DNA of 64,000 bases from an uncultured Prevotella sp. (GCA_900316015.1 ONBG01000006.1:62001-126000); one strand, 5' to 3'. Shown: positions 27,310-36,738, numbered from the stretch's first letter. Notes: generated from the letters alone by a model not told the origin. Numbers and translations: made by a program.

Positions 27310-28014
27310 ATGGCTGCGCAAAGAGAAGTGAGCAAAGGAGAGGTCATACAGGAATTGGACAGATTGTGGGGACCCCTGAATGAAGAGCAACAAAAGTTGT
27401 TAGCATCCTCTATGACTCTGCACAAATACAAGAAGAATGAAATTCTCTATAAGGATTCTGAGAGTCCCAATGAGTTGATGTTTCTCATCTTCGGAAAGGT
27501 AAAGATTTACAAGGATGGCATCGGGGGAAGGAACCAGATTCTCCGTGTTATCAAGCCTTCTGAGTGCTTTGCCTACCGTGCTTTCTTCGCAAACGAGGAC
27601 TACAAGACAGCAGGCTCTGCCTTAGAATCGTGTATGGTGGCACTGATACCAATGACGACAGTAGTGAGTATTCTCAAAAAAAACTACAATCTCAGCATTT
27701 ACTTTATTAGGCACTTGTCTAAAGAATTAGGAGCTTCTGACGACAGGACCGTCAACCTCACCCAAAAACACATTCGTGGTCGGCTTGCTGAAGCCTTGAT
27801 CTTCCTGCGCGATAGCTATGGACTGGAAGAGGATGGCTCCACACTCAGCATTTATCTCAGCAGGGAGGATTTGGCAAACTTGTCGAACATGACAACAAGC
27901 AATGCCATCCGGACACTTTCTGCCTTTGCCAATGAAAAGCTGATAGCCATTGACGGACGGAAGATTAAGCTCATGAACGAACAAGAACTACAAAGAATCT
28001 CTGAATTAGGCTAA
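27310..28014 (+). CDS. Crp/Fnr-family transcriptional regulator
   Basis: The start at 27310 sits behind AAGGATT and gives 234 residues. A possible TTG start at 27280 lies inside the -7 box and is rejected. Residues about 30-135 form the cyclic-nucleotide-binding fold (LMFLIFGKVKIYKDGIGGRN, ECFAYRAFFANEDYKTAGSA). A dimer helix and a winged helix-turn-helix follow (LSREDLANLSNMTTSNAIRT). No cysteine cluster for an Fnr iron-sulfur site is seen at the N terminus. The effector is unknown. It diverges from the glycogen operon and may control it. Confidence 0.9.
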   Translation: MAAQREVSKGEVIQELDRLWGPLNEEQQKLLASSMTLHKYKKNEILYKDSESPNELMFLIFGKVKIYKDGIGGRNQILRVIKPSECFAYRAFFANEDYKTAGSALESCMVALIPMTTVVSILKKNYNLSIYFIRHLSKELGASDDRTVNLTQKHIRGRLAEALIFLRDSYGLEEDGSTLSIYLSREDLANLSNMTTSNAIRTLSAFANEKLIAIDGRKIKLMNEQELQRISELG

Positions 28015-28943
28015 TCTGGAATCAGGAAATTAATGACTTCCTGCTCCACCTTAATAGAGAAAGGACCAACGGGAGTATTCATCAACCGTCCATCCAATCC
28101 GACCAAAGCATGCTCCGCAGCTAAGATATTTACTTCTCTTGTCCGATAGGGATGGACACTTTTATGATTCAAGAATTTTCCCTTTATGAACAAATAGATG
28201 CCCTCAAACAATTGGGTCATTTCTGGATGGTAAACAACGGAGACATCTAAGAGTCCATTATAAGGAACTGCATTAGGGGTTTGACCGTAGCCTGTAGCAT
28301 TACCTATGCACACAGTCATCACTCTCCTTTTAATCACATCAGTGTTGATCTTGATATTCATCTTATAATCCAGCCGCTGGAAAACCATCAAGAGAAATGA
28401 GAACAAGAAAGACAAGGTCCTTGATCCTCCAAAATAATGGCGAGTTTGCCTCCGTAAATTCATGATTGCAGCCACGAGTCCTATATTCACGCAATTGAGG
28501 AAATAGCGATGACAAGCCTCATGGTTCTTGTTGTTGTAGTTGATCCTACCCAAGTCGATCTTTCGCACGCGATGTTGTTTGAGCCACTTGACTGTCTGGT
28601 CGGTCTCTCCTTCCCTGAATCCCCAGAAATGGGCGAAATCATTCATCAGCCCGTTGGGAATGACCCCTAAGGAAACCGACTCCCGGACTTTCCGATCAGT
28701 CTGCATCAGGCAGTTAACCGCATCATTGAGGGCAGAATCACCCCCAACAATGACGATGGTCTTATACCCATTATTAATCAGCATCTTCACCAATCGTTCA
28801 ACACTGCCACTTGCCTCGCTCTGAACGAAATCATAATCGATCTTGTTCTCACGAAGGCACTTTTCTATCTTTGCCCAGCGCTTGCGAGGACGAAAAGAAT
28901 TCTTAGGGCAATAGAGGATGCCCCATCGTGAATCGTTTATCAT
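28011..28943 (-). CDS. Diacylglycerol/sphingosine kinase-like lipid kinase
   Basis: The 310-residue protein has the DAGK catalytic signature IVIVGGDSALNDAVNCL and the substrate loop GVIPNGLMNDFAHFWG, followed by a C-terminal beta-sandwich (VCIGNATGYGQTPNAVPYNG). It should phosphorylate a lipid or lipid-like substrate at the membrane. In Bacteroidales such enzymes may act on diacylglycerol or sphingoid bases, and the substrate is not evident here. Its ATG overlaps the stop of miaA by 4 nt, and its stop shares bases with the convergent Crp/Fnr gene. Confidence 0.85.
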   Translation of the reverse strand: MINDSRWGILYCPKNSFRPRKRWAKIEKCLRENKIDYDFVQSEASGSVERLVKMLINNGYKTIVIVGGDSALNDAVNCLMQTDRKVRESVSLGVIPNGLMNDFAHFWGFREGETDQTVKWLKQHRVRKIDLGRINYNNKNHEACHRYFLNCVNIGLVAAIMNLRRQTRHYFGGSRTLSFLFSFLLMVFQRLDYKMNIKINTDVIKRRVMTVCIGNATGYGQTPNAVPYNGLLDVSVVYHPEMTQLFEGIYLFIKGKFLNHKSVHPYRTREVNILAAEHALVGLDGRLMNTPVGPFSIKVEQEVINFLIPD

Positions 28944-29872
28944 ATATTTTCATTTATAACGTCCCATGCTCTCTCCTGCAAAGATCTCCCAGCAGGATCG
29001 ACCCAATTGATCCAATGGATTTCCATCCCTCTCCGCTCCATGCCACGGAACCATGTCATTTGCCGTTTAGCAAACTGATGGATAGCAATCTCCAGTTCGG
29101 AAAACATCTGGTCGTAAGTGATCTTACCTATCACATATTCTGTCACATACTTATACTCCAATCCATAATAGATGAGATCATCAGCAGGAATTCCTTGCTG
29201 GAGAAGTCCCTGAATTTCCTCCACCAACCCATTTTCAAGTCGCTTTCTAAGCCTTTGGGTGATTCTCTTCCTTCTTTCTTCCCTTGAGATGTCAATACCA
29301 ATGATCAAGGAAGCCACTGCAGGCATTTCCCTCTCCGGCAAAGGATGCTCAAGATTATAAGTTTCAATCTCTATAGCGCGAATAGCCCTTTGCGCTGTAT
29401 CCACATCAGTGGTATTATGCATGTTAGAATGGTTCTTTGCCTTTAAACCGATAAGGATCTTGGTTAGTTCCACCAGAGAATAACAACTTAGGCGTTTCCG
29501 AAGCTCAGGATTCTGAGGGACAGGAGAGAGGGCATATCCTTTTAGCACCGCTTCAATATAAAGACCAGACCCACCACACAGGATAGGTTGAATGCCTCTG
29601 CCTACTATCTCCTGGTAGGCAACCATGAAATCTTGCTGGTACTGGAAAAGATTATATTTAGTCCCTGGCTCTACGATGTCTATCAAGTGATAAGGTATAT
29701 GCTTCCCATGGATCGTATAATCCTCCAAGTCCTTCCCGGTCCCTATATCCATGCCACGGTACACCTGCCTGGAGTCGGCACTGATAATCTCTCCATTCAG
29801 CCGATCTGCCAACTCTACTGCAAGGGCAGTCTTGCCACAAGCTGTAGGACCAAGTATCGTTATCATCTTCAT
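28940..29872 (-). CDS. miaA: tRNA dimethylallyltransferase
   Basis: The start at 29872 gives 310 residues beginning MKMITILGPTACGKTALAVE, with the P-loop at residues 8-15. A longer frame back to 29974 adds about 34 residues unlike MiaA and crosses the gap terminator. Other signatures are ISADSRQVYRGMDIGTGK, PYHLIDIVEPGTKYNL and CGGSGLYIEAVLKG. MiaA adds an isopentenyl group to A37 of tRNAs that read codons starting with U. The gene overlaps the lipid kinase start by 4 nt. Confidence 0.95.
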   Translation of the reverse strand: MKMITILGPTACGKTALAVELADRLNGEIISADSRQVYRGMDIGTGKDLEDYTIHGKHIPYHLIDIVEPGTKYNLFQYQQDFMVAYQEIVGRGIQPILCGGSGLYIEAVLKGYALSPVPQNPELRKRLSCYSLVELTKILIGLKAKNHSNMHNTTDVDTAQRAIRAIEIETYNLEHPLPEREMPAVASLIIGIDISREERRKRITQRLRKRLENGLVEEIQGLLQQGIPADDLIYYGLEYKYVTEYVIGKITYDQMFSELEIAIHQFAKRQMTWFRGMERRGMEIHWINWVDPAGRSLQERAWDVINENI

Positions 29873-29916
29873 GGTTGCAAAAATAAGCAAAAAATGACAT
29901 TCCGGCAAATTGGAAA

Positions 29917-29949
29917 CAAAAAAAAACCATTCTCCCCGAAGGGAGAATG
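29917..29949 (-). terminator. Intrinsic terminator of gap with UUCG tetraloop
   Basis: On the minus strand CCATTCTCCC and GGGAGAATGG form a perfect 10-bp stem closed by TTCG, followed by nine T (29925-29917). Confidence 0.93.
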
Positions 29950-29976
29950 GAAAAATCATTAATGAAAACTTCACAG

Positions 29977-31047
29977 TTATTTCATTTCTGCGAAGTATTT
30001 GATTGTACGTACCATCTGAGAAGTATAAGAGTTCTCGTTGTCATACCAAGAAACAACCTGTACTTCATAGGTATCGTCGTCAATCTTCACTACCATTGTC
30101 TGAGTAGCATCGAAGAGAGAACCATAACGCATACCAAGAATATCAGAAGATACGATCTCTTCGTCATTGTAGCCAAAGCTCTCGTTAGCGGCAGCCTTCA
30201 TTGCCTCGTTGATCTTCTCAACGGTAACGTCCTTGCCCTTTACGACAGCGTAAAGCAATGTAGTAGAACCATCTGGAACAGGTACACGCTGAGCAGCACC
30301 GATCAGCTTGCCATTCAGTTCAGGGAGAACAAGGCCAATAGCCTTAGCTGCACCTGAAGAAGCAGGAGTGATGTTGCAAGCACCTGCACGGCTACGACGA
30401 AGGTTACCCTTGCGCTGTGGACCGTCGAGGATCATCTGGTCGCCTGTATAAGCGTGGATGGTCTGCATGATACCAGTCTGGATTGGATATACATTATTCA
30501 GAGCTTGTGCCATAGGAGCCAAGCAGTTTGTTGTACAAGATGCTGCGCTGATGATCTTATCATCTGCAGTCAAAGTCTTATGATTAACATTGAATACGAT
30601 AGTCTTCAAGTCATTGCCAGCAGGCGCAGAGATAACGACCTTCTTTGCACCAGCCTTCAGGTGAGCCTCTGACTTAGCCTTAGAAGTATAGAAGCCTGTG
30701 CACTCGAGAACTACGTCTACATCGAGCTCGCCCCAAGGTAATTCAGCTGCGTTTGGCTTAGCATAGATAGTGATTTCCTTGCCGTCTACAGTGATAGAAC
30801 CAGGAACCGTAACTGTGCGACCGTCCTCAGCGTACTGAGCGTCCTTGTACTCTACAGTGTGCTTTTTCTCACCACCGATGATGCCCTGATAGCCACCGTG
30901 TGTGGTATCATACTTCAGAAGCTGGGCAAGCATCTTCGGGCTTGTCAGGTCGTTGATAGCAACAACGTCATAGCCAGGAGCTGCAAACATCTGGCGGAAA
31001 GCGAGACGGCCGATACGACCGAAACCATTAATAGCTACTTTTACCAT
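29977..31047 (-). CDS. gap: Glyceraldehyde-3-phosphate dehydrogenase, type I
   Basis: The protein has 356 residues. It starts [20 protein letters not shown], the NAD-binding Rossmann loop. The catalytic Cys171 lies in [34 protein letters not shown] and [20 protein letters not shown] are further signatures. It oxidises glyceraldehyde 3-phosphate in glycolysis. The gene is monocistronic with a strong terminator. Confidence 0.97.
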   Translation of the reverse strand: MVKVAINGFGRIGRLAFRQMFAAPGYDVVAINDLTSPKMLAQLLKYDTTHGGYQGIIGGEKKHTVEYKDAQYAEDGRTVTVPGSITVDGKEITIYAKPNAAELPWGELDVDVVLECTGFYTSKAKSEAHLKAGAKKVVISAPAGNDLKTIVFNVNHKTLTADDKIISAASCTTNCLAPMAQALNNVYPIQTGIMQTIHAYTGDQMILDGPQRKGNLRRSRAGACNITPASSGAAKAIGLVLPELNGKLIGAAQRVPVPDGSTTLLYAVVKGKDVTVEKINEAMKAAANESFGYNDEEIVSSDILGMRYGSLFDATQTMVVKIDDDTYEVQVVSWYDNENSYTSQMVRTIKYFAEMK

Positions 31048-31109
31048 TTTACTTTTGTTTTTATTAAAGATAACACTATATTAAATAATCTTTTTCCCCT
31101 TTTCGCACG

Positions 31110-31117
31110 CAAAGATA
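31110..31117 (-). promoter_or_regulatory. -7 element of the gap promoter
   Basis: TATCTTTG on the minus strand lies about 63 nt ahead of the gap ATG. It is separated by only 12 nt from a plus-strand TATATTTG (31130-31137) that could serve mscL, so the two divergent promoters are interleaved. Confidence 0.55.
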
Positions 31118-31129
31118 CAAAATATTTTC

Positions 31130-31137
31130 TATATTTG
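31130..31137 (+). promoter_or_regulatory. Possible -7 element of the mscL promoter
   Basis: TATATTTG on the plus strand would give a leader of about 130 nt before mscL. No -33 TTTG is present. Confidence 0.4.
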
Positions 31138-31274
31138 CATGCAATTAGAGTATTAAAATATACAAAAACCATCTTCGGCGGGAATAAGTTTTGACAGATA
31201 TTATTCTTTCCTCGCCATTGTGGCAAGTCGATGTAGCAAATTACATTATTAATTATATTAAGCAGATAAAAGTT

Positions 31275-31697
31275 ATGGGAAAGTTTATCCAAGAATTCAA
31301 GGAATTCGCAGTAAAGGGAAATGCCGTTGACATGGCAGTCGGCGTTATCATCGGTGGAGCCTTTGGAAAAATTGTGTCGTCAATCGTTGATGATTTGATC
31401 ATGCCACCTATCGGCTGGCTGATTGGAGGCGTTAATTTCACTGATCTCAAAATCAAGTTGCCAGCAGAGAAGATCGCTGACGGCATCCAAATGCAGGCTG
31501 CCACAATTAACATCGGATCCTTTGTCCAGAATCTGATCGACTTTATCATCATTGCCTTTTGTGTGTTCTTGCTCGTGAAGGGAATAAACAAACTTGCGGG
31601 AAAGAAAAAACCTGAGCCGGAAGTTCCCAGCGTACCAGAACCTTCCAATGAAGAAAAGCTGTTAGGGGAGATCCGAGACTTACTGAAGAACAAGTAG
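31275..31697 (+). CDS. mscL: Large-conductance mechanosensitive channel
   Basis: The start at 31275 gives 140 residues, the normal MscL length. An upstream in-frame start at 31191 adds 28 residues with no family match. The sequence [20 protein letters not shown] is the MscL N-terminal helix. The first membrane helix ([20 protein letters not shown], then IMP) and the second ([20 protein letters not shown]) follow, with the conserved Lys-rich cytoplasmic end. It opens under membrane tension on osmotic downshock. Confidence 0.96.
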   Translation: MGKFIQEFKEFAVKGNAVDMAVGVIIGGAFGKIVSSIVDDLIMPPIGWLIGGVNFTDLKIKLPAEKIADGIQMQAATINIGSFVQNLIDFIIIAFCVFLLVKGINKLAGKKKPEPEVPSVPEPSNEEKLLGEIRDLLKNK

Positions 31698-31858
31698 GAG
31701 AACAGACCCTAAGGATAGCCTTATCCTTGTTCGCTTACGCGCAACTTTTCTCGCCATGGCAGAGCTCTATCAAGCTTAGCTCTGCTCATTTGGCTGAACG
31801 AAAGCGTTGGATTTCAGTAAACATAGCGATCAGGATGTTAAACGTGAGCTATCATGCA

Positions 31859-31941
31859 AAATTCTCGAGAGAATTTGATCCATTCGTGGATGTTTTGCAC
31901 AGCAAAAGCATAAGTGGCACCATAAATTCTCGAGAGAATTT
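31859..31941. repeat. Two copies of an 18-nt inverted-repeat element
   Basis: AAATTCTC-GA-GAGAATTT occurs at 31859-31876 and identically at 31924-31941, a 65-nt offset. Each copy has 8-bp arms around GA. They lie in the 535-nt gap between mscL and guaA, where I see no gene. Confidence 0.75.
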
Positions 31942-31960
31942 AGCAAAAGATGTGCTTTTC

Positions 31961-32051
31961 TTGTCAACCTCTTGTCAACCTTTGACAACCTCAAAACAGG
32001 TTGCAAGCCCGATAAACACTGGGGTTTGACGGGTTTGACAACCTGTCAACC
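31961..32051. repeat. Cluster of TTGTCAACC / GGTTTGACA repeats
   Basis: TGTCAACC or its inverse GGTTgACA-like form occurs about six times in 90 nt, at 31961, 31972, 31981, 32024, 32032 and 32044. The last copies form an imperfect palindrome around ACAACCTGT. Short stop-free stretches here look like by-products of the repeats. The cluster lies next to the 18-nt inverted repeats and before the guaA terminator. Confidence 0.65.
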
Positions 32052-32079
32052 TATTTGCGAAAAAAAGTGCAGTATTACC

Positions 32080-32121
32080 AAAAAAGAGGATGCATCAGAA
32101 TACGTTTTGATGCACCCTCTT
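32080..32121 (-). terminator. Terminator of guaA
   Basis: On the minus strand AAGAGGGTGCATCA (32121-32108) pairs with TGATGCATCCTCTT (32097-32084), with one mismatch, and runs into a T tract (32085-32080). It lies 112 nt beyond the guaA stop. Confidence 0.8.
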
Positions 32122-32232
32122 GGATGATATAGGTTACGACCTGTCATCTTTTTGCCTCGTGCCCACAGGAAAGACTTGTCACAAAGATGTCCCTGCCATG
32201 GGCACGGGAAGTAAGCATTTCTATGGGATATC

Positions 32233-33780
32233 CTATTCCCATTCAATAGTCGAAGGTGGCTTGGAGGAGATATCATAGCATACTCTGTTAACCCCCTTTA
32301 CCTTATTGATGATTTCATTAGAAACCTTCGCCATGAAATCATAAGGCAGGTGTGCCCAATCGGCTGTCATGGCATCCTGACTGGTTACCGCTCTCAAAGC
32401 TACCGGATGTTCATAAGTACGCTCATCGCCCATGACACCAACGCTTCGGATCGTACTCAACAGGATTGTACCTGCCTGCCAAACATGATCATATAAGGAT
32501 GTGCCATCAGGCATTGTATACTGATGCATGTTCTCTATATAGATATCATCCGCATCCTGCAAGATCCGCACTTTCTCACGAGTAATATCACCTAGAATAC
32601 GAACGGCCAGACCAGGACCGGGAAATGGATGGCGCTTGATCAAACGCTCAGGCATCTCCAACTGATAGCCTACCCTTCTCACCTCATCCTTGAAAAGCCA
32701 TTTCAGTGGCTCACACAACTGCAGCTTCATATCCTTGGGAAGCCCACCTACATTATGGTGACTCTTGATCGTCATTCCCGTGATGCTCAGGCTCTCAATA
32801 CGGTCGGGATAGATCGTACCTTGTGCCAACCACTTTGCATCCGTGATCTTCTTTGCCTCAGCATTGAACACCTCCACAAAGTCACGCCCGATGATCTTAC
32901 GTTTTTTCTCAGGATCTGTAACTCCCTCTAAGTCTTTGAAAAATTTGTCACTGGCATCTATGCCGATCACATTCAATCCTAAGCCTTGGTAAGCATCCAT
33001 GACTTTTTGGAACTCATTCTTCCGCAGCATCCCATGATCGACGAATATGCAAGTAAGGTTATTCCCTATGGCACGATGTAATAAAGTAGCGCAAACACTG
33101 GAATCGACGCCACCACTTAGCCCGAGGATCACGCGGTCATTCCCTAACTGGTTCTTCAACTCCTGTACGGTCGTCTCTACAAAAGAAGCCGCACTCCACT
33201 CCTGACGACTCCCACAAATATCGACGACGAAATTCTTAAGCAATTGCTTGCCCTGAACCGTATGGTATACTTCAGGATGGAACTGTACTGCCCACAGGGG
33301 ATTCTTGGTACTCGCATACGCAGCGAATCGCACATCGCCTGTTGATGCGATGACATGGCAATCGTCAGGAATCGCCGTGATCGTATCTCCATGGCTCATC
33401 CATACTTGGGAATTTTCTGAGAATCCTTTAAAAAGAGGATTGTCAACATCAAACTGCTGAAGATTGGCACGACCATACTCACGCGTGTTAGTCTTCTCAA
33501 CCTTACCGCCACAAGTATAAGCTATATATTGGGCACCATAGCAGATACCCAACACTGGAACCTTACCGACAAACTGACTCAGGTCAACCCGAAAGGCCTC
33601 TGGGTCATGGACAGAATAAGGGGATCCACTGAGAATAACACCAATCACGGAAGGGTCATCCTTAGGGAACTTGTTGTAAGGGATAATTTCGCAGAAGGTG
33701 TCAAGCTCACGAACACGACGACCAATCAACTGAGTGGTCTGTGATCCAAAATCCAAAATAATTATCTTCTGTTGCATCAT
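32233..33780 (-). CDS. guaA: GMP synthase (glutamine-hydrolysing)
   Basis: The 515-residue protein holds an N-terminal class I amidotransferase (nucleophile Cys80 in [17 protein letters not shown]), an ATP pyrophosphatase domain with PP-loop [20 protein letters not shown], and the dimerisation domain ending [12 protein letters not shown]. It converts XMP to GMP. It begins 22 nt after the nucleotidyltransferase gene and is probably last in that operon. Confidence 0.97.
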   Translation of the reverse strand: MMQQKIIILDFGSQTTQLIGRRVRELDTFCEIIPYNKFPKDDPSVIGVILSGSPYSVHDPEAFRVDLSQFVGKVPVLGICYGAQYIAYTCGGKVEKTNTREYGRANLQQFDVDNPLFKGFSENSQVWMSHGDTITAIPDDCHVIASTGDVRFAAYASTKNPLWAVQFHPEVYHTVQGKQLLKNFVVDICGSRQEWSAASFVETTVQELKNQLGNDRVILGLSGGVDSSVCATLLHRAIGNNLTCIFVDHGMLRKNEFQKVMDAYQGLGLNVIGIDASDKFFKDLEGVTDPEKKRKIIGRDFVEVFNAEAKKITDAKWLAQGTIYPDRIESLSITGMTIKSHHNVGGLPKDMKLQLCEPLKWLFKDEVRRVGYQLEMPERLIKRHPFPGPGLAVRILGDITREKVRILQDADDIYIENMHQYTMPDGTSLYDHVWQAGTILLSTIRSVGVMGDERTYEHPVALRAVTSQDAMTADWAHLPYDFMAKVSNEIINKVKGVNRVCYDISSKPPSTIEWE

Positions 33781-33802
33781 AATATATAATTAAGCGTAAG
33801 AT

Positions 33803-34594
33803 TCATTGTTTCAATTCCTTTAGGAATGACACTGCATCCTTTAAGGTTTCCTGCTTACCCACATCCATGAGCTTCAATCCATCACTCAAATAACCGTGAA
33901 TGCAGAGACGGTTGCAATTCTGGATATAGAAGTCCATAATACTGAACTTGTCTGGATAAGGCTCCATCACCTGGAACACTGTTGGCGACACAACATGTAT
34001 GCCTGCAAAGGCGGCCTTGTGTAAGTTAGAAGAAGAGGGATCGGCGAGTAGCTTCCTTGCCTCCGATGGAACCCAATCGTATGGGGTCCTTATTTCTCCC
34101 GTTTCAACATTCACCCAGCCTACCATCCGGTTATCGGGAGAAAAGAGCAGATAGCGTTTTGTCTTACGGTCACTGACCAATAAGACTGCATCATACAACT
34201 GCTGTCCTTCAACGCAATGAGCAGAAAATGTATAAAAAGCTTTCAAGTCAACATTGCTGAGGATATCGACATTATGGATCAGAATGGGCGACATGGGGTC
34301 AAAAAATGGATATGCTTTCTTGATACCGCCGCCTGTATCTAACAGACATTCACTTTCGTCACTGATCCGAATATCAAGTCCGAAATGATCGTTTTCTTTC
34401 AAATAGTCTACAATCTGACTTGCGAAATGATGCACGTTAACCACGATGCGGTGAAAGCCTGCGTCCTTCAACCGGAAGATAACGCGCTTGAGCAACGGTT
34501 CTCCGCCCACTTCCACCAGGGCTTTAGGTTTATGATCAGTCAGAGGTTTCAACCGAGTACCCAACCCTGCAGCAAAAATCATCGCTTGTTCCAT
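33803..34594 (-). CDS. Sugar-1-phosphate nucleotidyltransferase, MurU-like
   Basis: The start at 34594 gives 263 residues beginning MEQAMIFAAGLGTRLKPLTD, the nucleotide-binding loop at residues 6-18. An internal promoter at 34657-34626 predicts transcription from just upstream of this ATG, and a longer frame to 34768 is rejected. PKALVEVGGEPLL and ILIHNVDILSN match the NTP-transferase family. MurNAc-1-phosphate uridylyltransferase (MurU) is the closest type I recognise, since its kinase partner AmgK resembles the first domain of the gene upstream. Another sugar-1-phosphate is possible. Confidence 0.8.
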   Translation of the reverse strand: MEQAMIFAAGLGTRLKPLTDHKPKALVEVGGEPLLKRVIFRLKDAGFHRIVVNVHHFASQIVDYLKENDHFGLDIRISDESECLLDTGGGIKKAYPFFDPMSPILIHNVDILSNVDLKAFYTFSAHCVEGQQLYDAVLLVSDRKTKRYLLFSPDNRMVGWVNVETGEIRTPYDWVPSEARKLLADPSSSNLHKAAFAGIHVVSPTVFQVMEPYPDKFSIMDFYIQNCNRLCIHGYLSDGLKLMDVGKQETLKDAVSFLKELKQ

Positions 34595-34625
34595 ATCATG
34601 GATCCTTGAAATCGTTTTTATCCTG

Positions 34626-34657
34626 CAAAGATAATCATTTTCAGTGAGTCTGCCAAG
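34626..34657 (-). promoter_or_regulatory. Internal promoter ahead of the nucleotidyltransferase gene
   Basis: On the minus strand CTTG (34657-34654), a 20-nt spacer and TATCTTTG (34633-34626) lie 32 nt before the ATG. The -33 box falls inside an 11-bp inverted repeat (34649-34659 with 34669-34679) that also spans the stop codon of the upstream gene. Confidence 0.7.
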
Positions 34658-34664
34658 AAATTGA

Positions 34665-36206
34665 TCACTTCTTGGCAGATAATACACAATTGATATTCTG
34701 TTCACGATGGCACACATGCACTTCAACGCCAAATTTGTCATGAATATGTTCTGCCAAATGTTGGGCACAATAGACGCTTCTGTGTTGTCCGCCAGTACAT
34801 CCGAAAGAGAACATCAGACTGGTAAATCCACGCTGGACATATCGCCTAACATGGTGATCTGCCAAACGGTATACACTCTCAAGGAAGGTTAGAATCTCCC
34901 CATCATCCTCTAAGAAGCGAATGACAGGCTCATCCAATCCTGTCAACTTTTTGTACGGCTCATATCGGCCAGGATTATGGGTACTCCTACAATCAAAGAC
35001 ATAGCCTCCCCCATTCCCTGTTGGATCCTCTGGAATTCCCTTACGATAAGAAAAACTATAGACGCGAACAACCAAAGGACCAGTACCATCATACTTTGAG
35101 AAAGTAGCAGGACCATCCAAGGGATTAGACTTGTAAACAGTAGTCTCTGTCGTCCGATAGCCATCCGATCGAGGTGCCAAGGGTTGTTTCTGAGGGGCAA
35201 ACTGTGGAAGTTCCGTTAACCTTGTCAACAGATCCATCAAATAGGGATACGGAAACAGTTTCCGCAATTTCAGCAGCTCCCGCAGATTATCCATGGCGGG
35301 AGGAATACTATCAAGAAAATGTTGTTTATGCTCAAAGTAGCCCCGGAATCCATAAGCCCCTAAGACCTGGAGTGTACGGAACAGGACAAATTGACTGAGC
35401 CGTTCCACAAAATGGCGGACATTAGGCACTTCCGTGTAGTTCTTAAGCGAATGATAGTATTCATAAACAAGTTCACGGCGCAACTTAAAAGGATATTTTG
35501 CAGATGCTTGCCATAGGAACGAGGCAAGATCATAATAGAATGGTCCTTTCCTGCCACCTTGGAAGTCAATAAAATACGGTTTCCCCTCCGCATCCAACAT
35601 TATATTGCGCGCCTGAAAATCACGATATAGGAAACAGTCCATCGACTCAGCAGTAAGATCCTTGGCAAACAATCTAAAGTTCGCTTCCAACTTAAGCTCA
35701 TGGAAATCCAGTTCCGTAGCCTTCAAGAAGCAATACTTGAAATAGTTCAGGTCGAACAAGACACTGTCTACATCAAATACGGGTTGGGGATAACAATTGC
35801 TCCAATCCACGCCCCTTGCTCCAAGGATCTGGATTTTAGGCAATTCCCTGATCGTCTTTGAAAGGAGTGTCTTCTCATACTGGTTATACCTTCCACCGGC
35901 TTCTCTCCCCCCTTTGATGGCATCAAACAGCGAGGTATGGCCCAAATCAGTCTGTAGATACCGTAACTCATCCTTACTAACAGCAAGGATACGGGGAACG
36001 GGCAACTGATTCTGCGAGAAATGCCGGGCAAGATAGACAAAAGCATGGTCCTCGTCCCTACTGGTTCCTATTACCCCAATCACCGTCTTGCCATCTACGC
36101 CCCACATACGGAAGTATTGACGATTACTGCCTGCACCCGGAAGTTTCTCTACTTGGACTGGTTCCTGGCCGCTCCAAGACTGGTAAAGTTCTACTAACTG
36201 TTTCAT
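34665..36206 (-). CDS. Aminoglycoside-phosphotransferase-like sugar kinase fused to a RapZ C-terminal domain
   Basis: The protein has 513 residues. The N-terminal about 330 residues are an APH-fold kinase: LPGAGSNRQYFRM in place of the glycine-rich loop, the catalytic loop FLYRDFQARNIML (Asp and Asn) and FIDFQGG as metal site. After a linker, residues about 380-510 match the RapZ C-terminal domain (VRVYSFSYRKGIPE, VFDCRSTHNPGRY, FSFGCTGGQHRSVYCAQHLA). That domain binds glucosamine-6-phosphate in enterobacterial RapZ. The Walker P-loop ATPase half of RapZ is absent. With the MurU-like gene directly downstream, the kinase probably acts on an amino sugar such as MurNAc or GlcNAc at the anomeric position. 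The role of the RapZ half here is unknown. Confidence 0.82.
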   Translation of the reverse strand: MKQLVELYQSWSGQEPVQVEKLPGAGSNRQYFRMWGVDGKTVIGVIGTSRDEDHAFVYLARHFSQNQLPVPRILAVSKDELRYLQTDLGHTSLFDAIKGGREAGGRYNQYEKTLLSKTIRELPKIQILGARGVDWSNCYPQPVFDVDSVLFDLNYFKYCFLKATELDFHELKLEANFRLFAKDLTAESMDCFLYRDFQARNIMLDAEGKPYFIDFQGGRKGPFYYDLASFLWQASAKYPFKLRRELVYEYYHSLKNYTEVPNVRHFVERLSQFVLFRTLQVLGAYGFRGYFEHKQHFLDSIPPAMDNLRELLKLRKLFPYPYLMDLLTRLTELPQFAPQKQPLAPRSDGYRTTETTVYKSNPLDGPATFSKYDGTGPLVVRVYSFSYRKGIPEDPTGNGGGYVFDCRSTHNPGRYEPYKKLTGLDEPVIRFLEDDGEILTFLESVYRLADHHVRRYVQRGFTSLMFSFGCTGGQHRSVYCAQHLAEHIHDKFGVEVHVCHREQNINCVLSAKK

Positions 36207-36246
36207 TCTGCGTCAACGATCTATGTGTCTGATACAACTTGAACCA

Positions 36247-36417
36247 TCATTTGTCCTTCCGACGATGACGATCACGATATTCGTTGTAGAAGTTCTCCCC
36301 TACAAACAGCAACAACAAAATGCCTAAAGACATGAAAAAGGAGTGGGTCAGGATGTATAGACCGCCACAGACAACCAAGAAAAGGAAGAACATCTTCCAG
36401 TCAATTTTTTGTTTCAT
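36247..36417 (-). CDS. Small membrane protein, 56 residues
   Basis: From the ATG at 36417 the product begins MKQKIDWKMFFLFLVVCGGL. It has one or two hydrophobic segments (about residues 9-22 and 27-41) and a basic tail ending RHRRKDK. The promoter places the transcription start about at this ATG, so the message is leaderless or the internal ATG at 36393 (48 residues) is used. It lies 40 nt before the kinase-RapZ gene and is probably its operon mate. Function unknown. Confidence 0.65.
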   Translation of the reverse strand: MKQKIDWKMFFLFLVVCGGLYILTHSFFMSLGILLLLFVGENFYNEYRDRHRRKDK

Positions 36418-36421
36418 GGTA

Positions 36422-36452
36422 CAAAGATACAGCAAAGCCAGAAGAAAGCAAA
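36422..36452 (-). promoter_or_regulatory. Promoter of the small membrane protein, kinase-RapZ, nucleotidyltransferase and guaA operon
   Basis: On the minus strand TTTG (36452-36449), a 19-nt spacer and TATCTTTG (36429-36422) match the consensus. The ATG at 36417 lies only 5 nt beyond the -7 box. Confidence 0.75.
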
Positions 36453-36680
36453 ATAATTCTCCCTTTATTTTAAGGCGCAAAAAAAATCGGATGTCATCAC
36501 GACAACCGATTTCCAAAAAACAAACTACTTAAAAACTAATCTACTAAAACAAATCAAAAAAATATGTTCGTCGGATTAAATCCGATACTTTCTTATTTCT
36601 CCAATTGCAAAATTAATAACTTATTCTTTGCACACAAAACTTTTCTTGGAAAAATTCAGCTCTTTTTCTAAAAAAAACAT

Positions 36681-36717
36681 AAAAGGGAGATGATGCCCGA
36701 AGCATCATCCCCCCTTT
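36681..36717 (-). terminator. Intrinsic terminator of groESL
   Basis: On the minus strand GATGATGC-type arms (36709-36702 with 36696-36689) plus flanking G/C and A/T pairs make a long stem, followed by a T-rich stretch. The remaining bases of the 36418-36738 gap are A/T-rich and hold no gene. Confidence 0.85.
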
Positions 36718-36738
36718 TGTTATCTATAGTTTGCAAAA

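Noticed and set aside
29873-29974. N-terminal extension of miaA
   Set aside because: The extra residues do not match MiaA and the stretch contains the gap terminator.
31727-32029. Plus-strand 100-codon gene after mscL
   Set aside because: The frame is made largely of the inverted repeats and TGTCAACC repeats and has no ribosome site.
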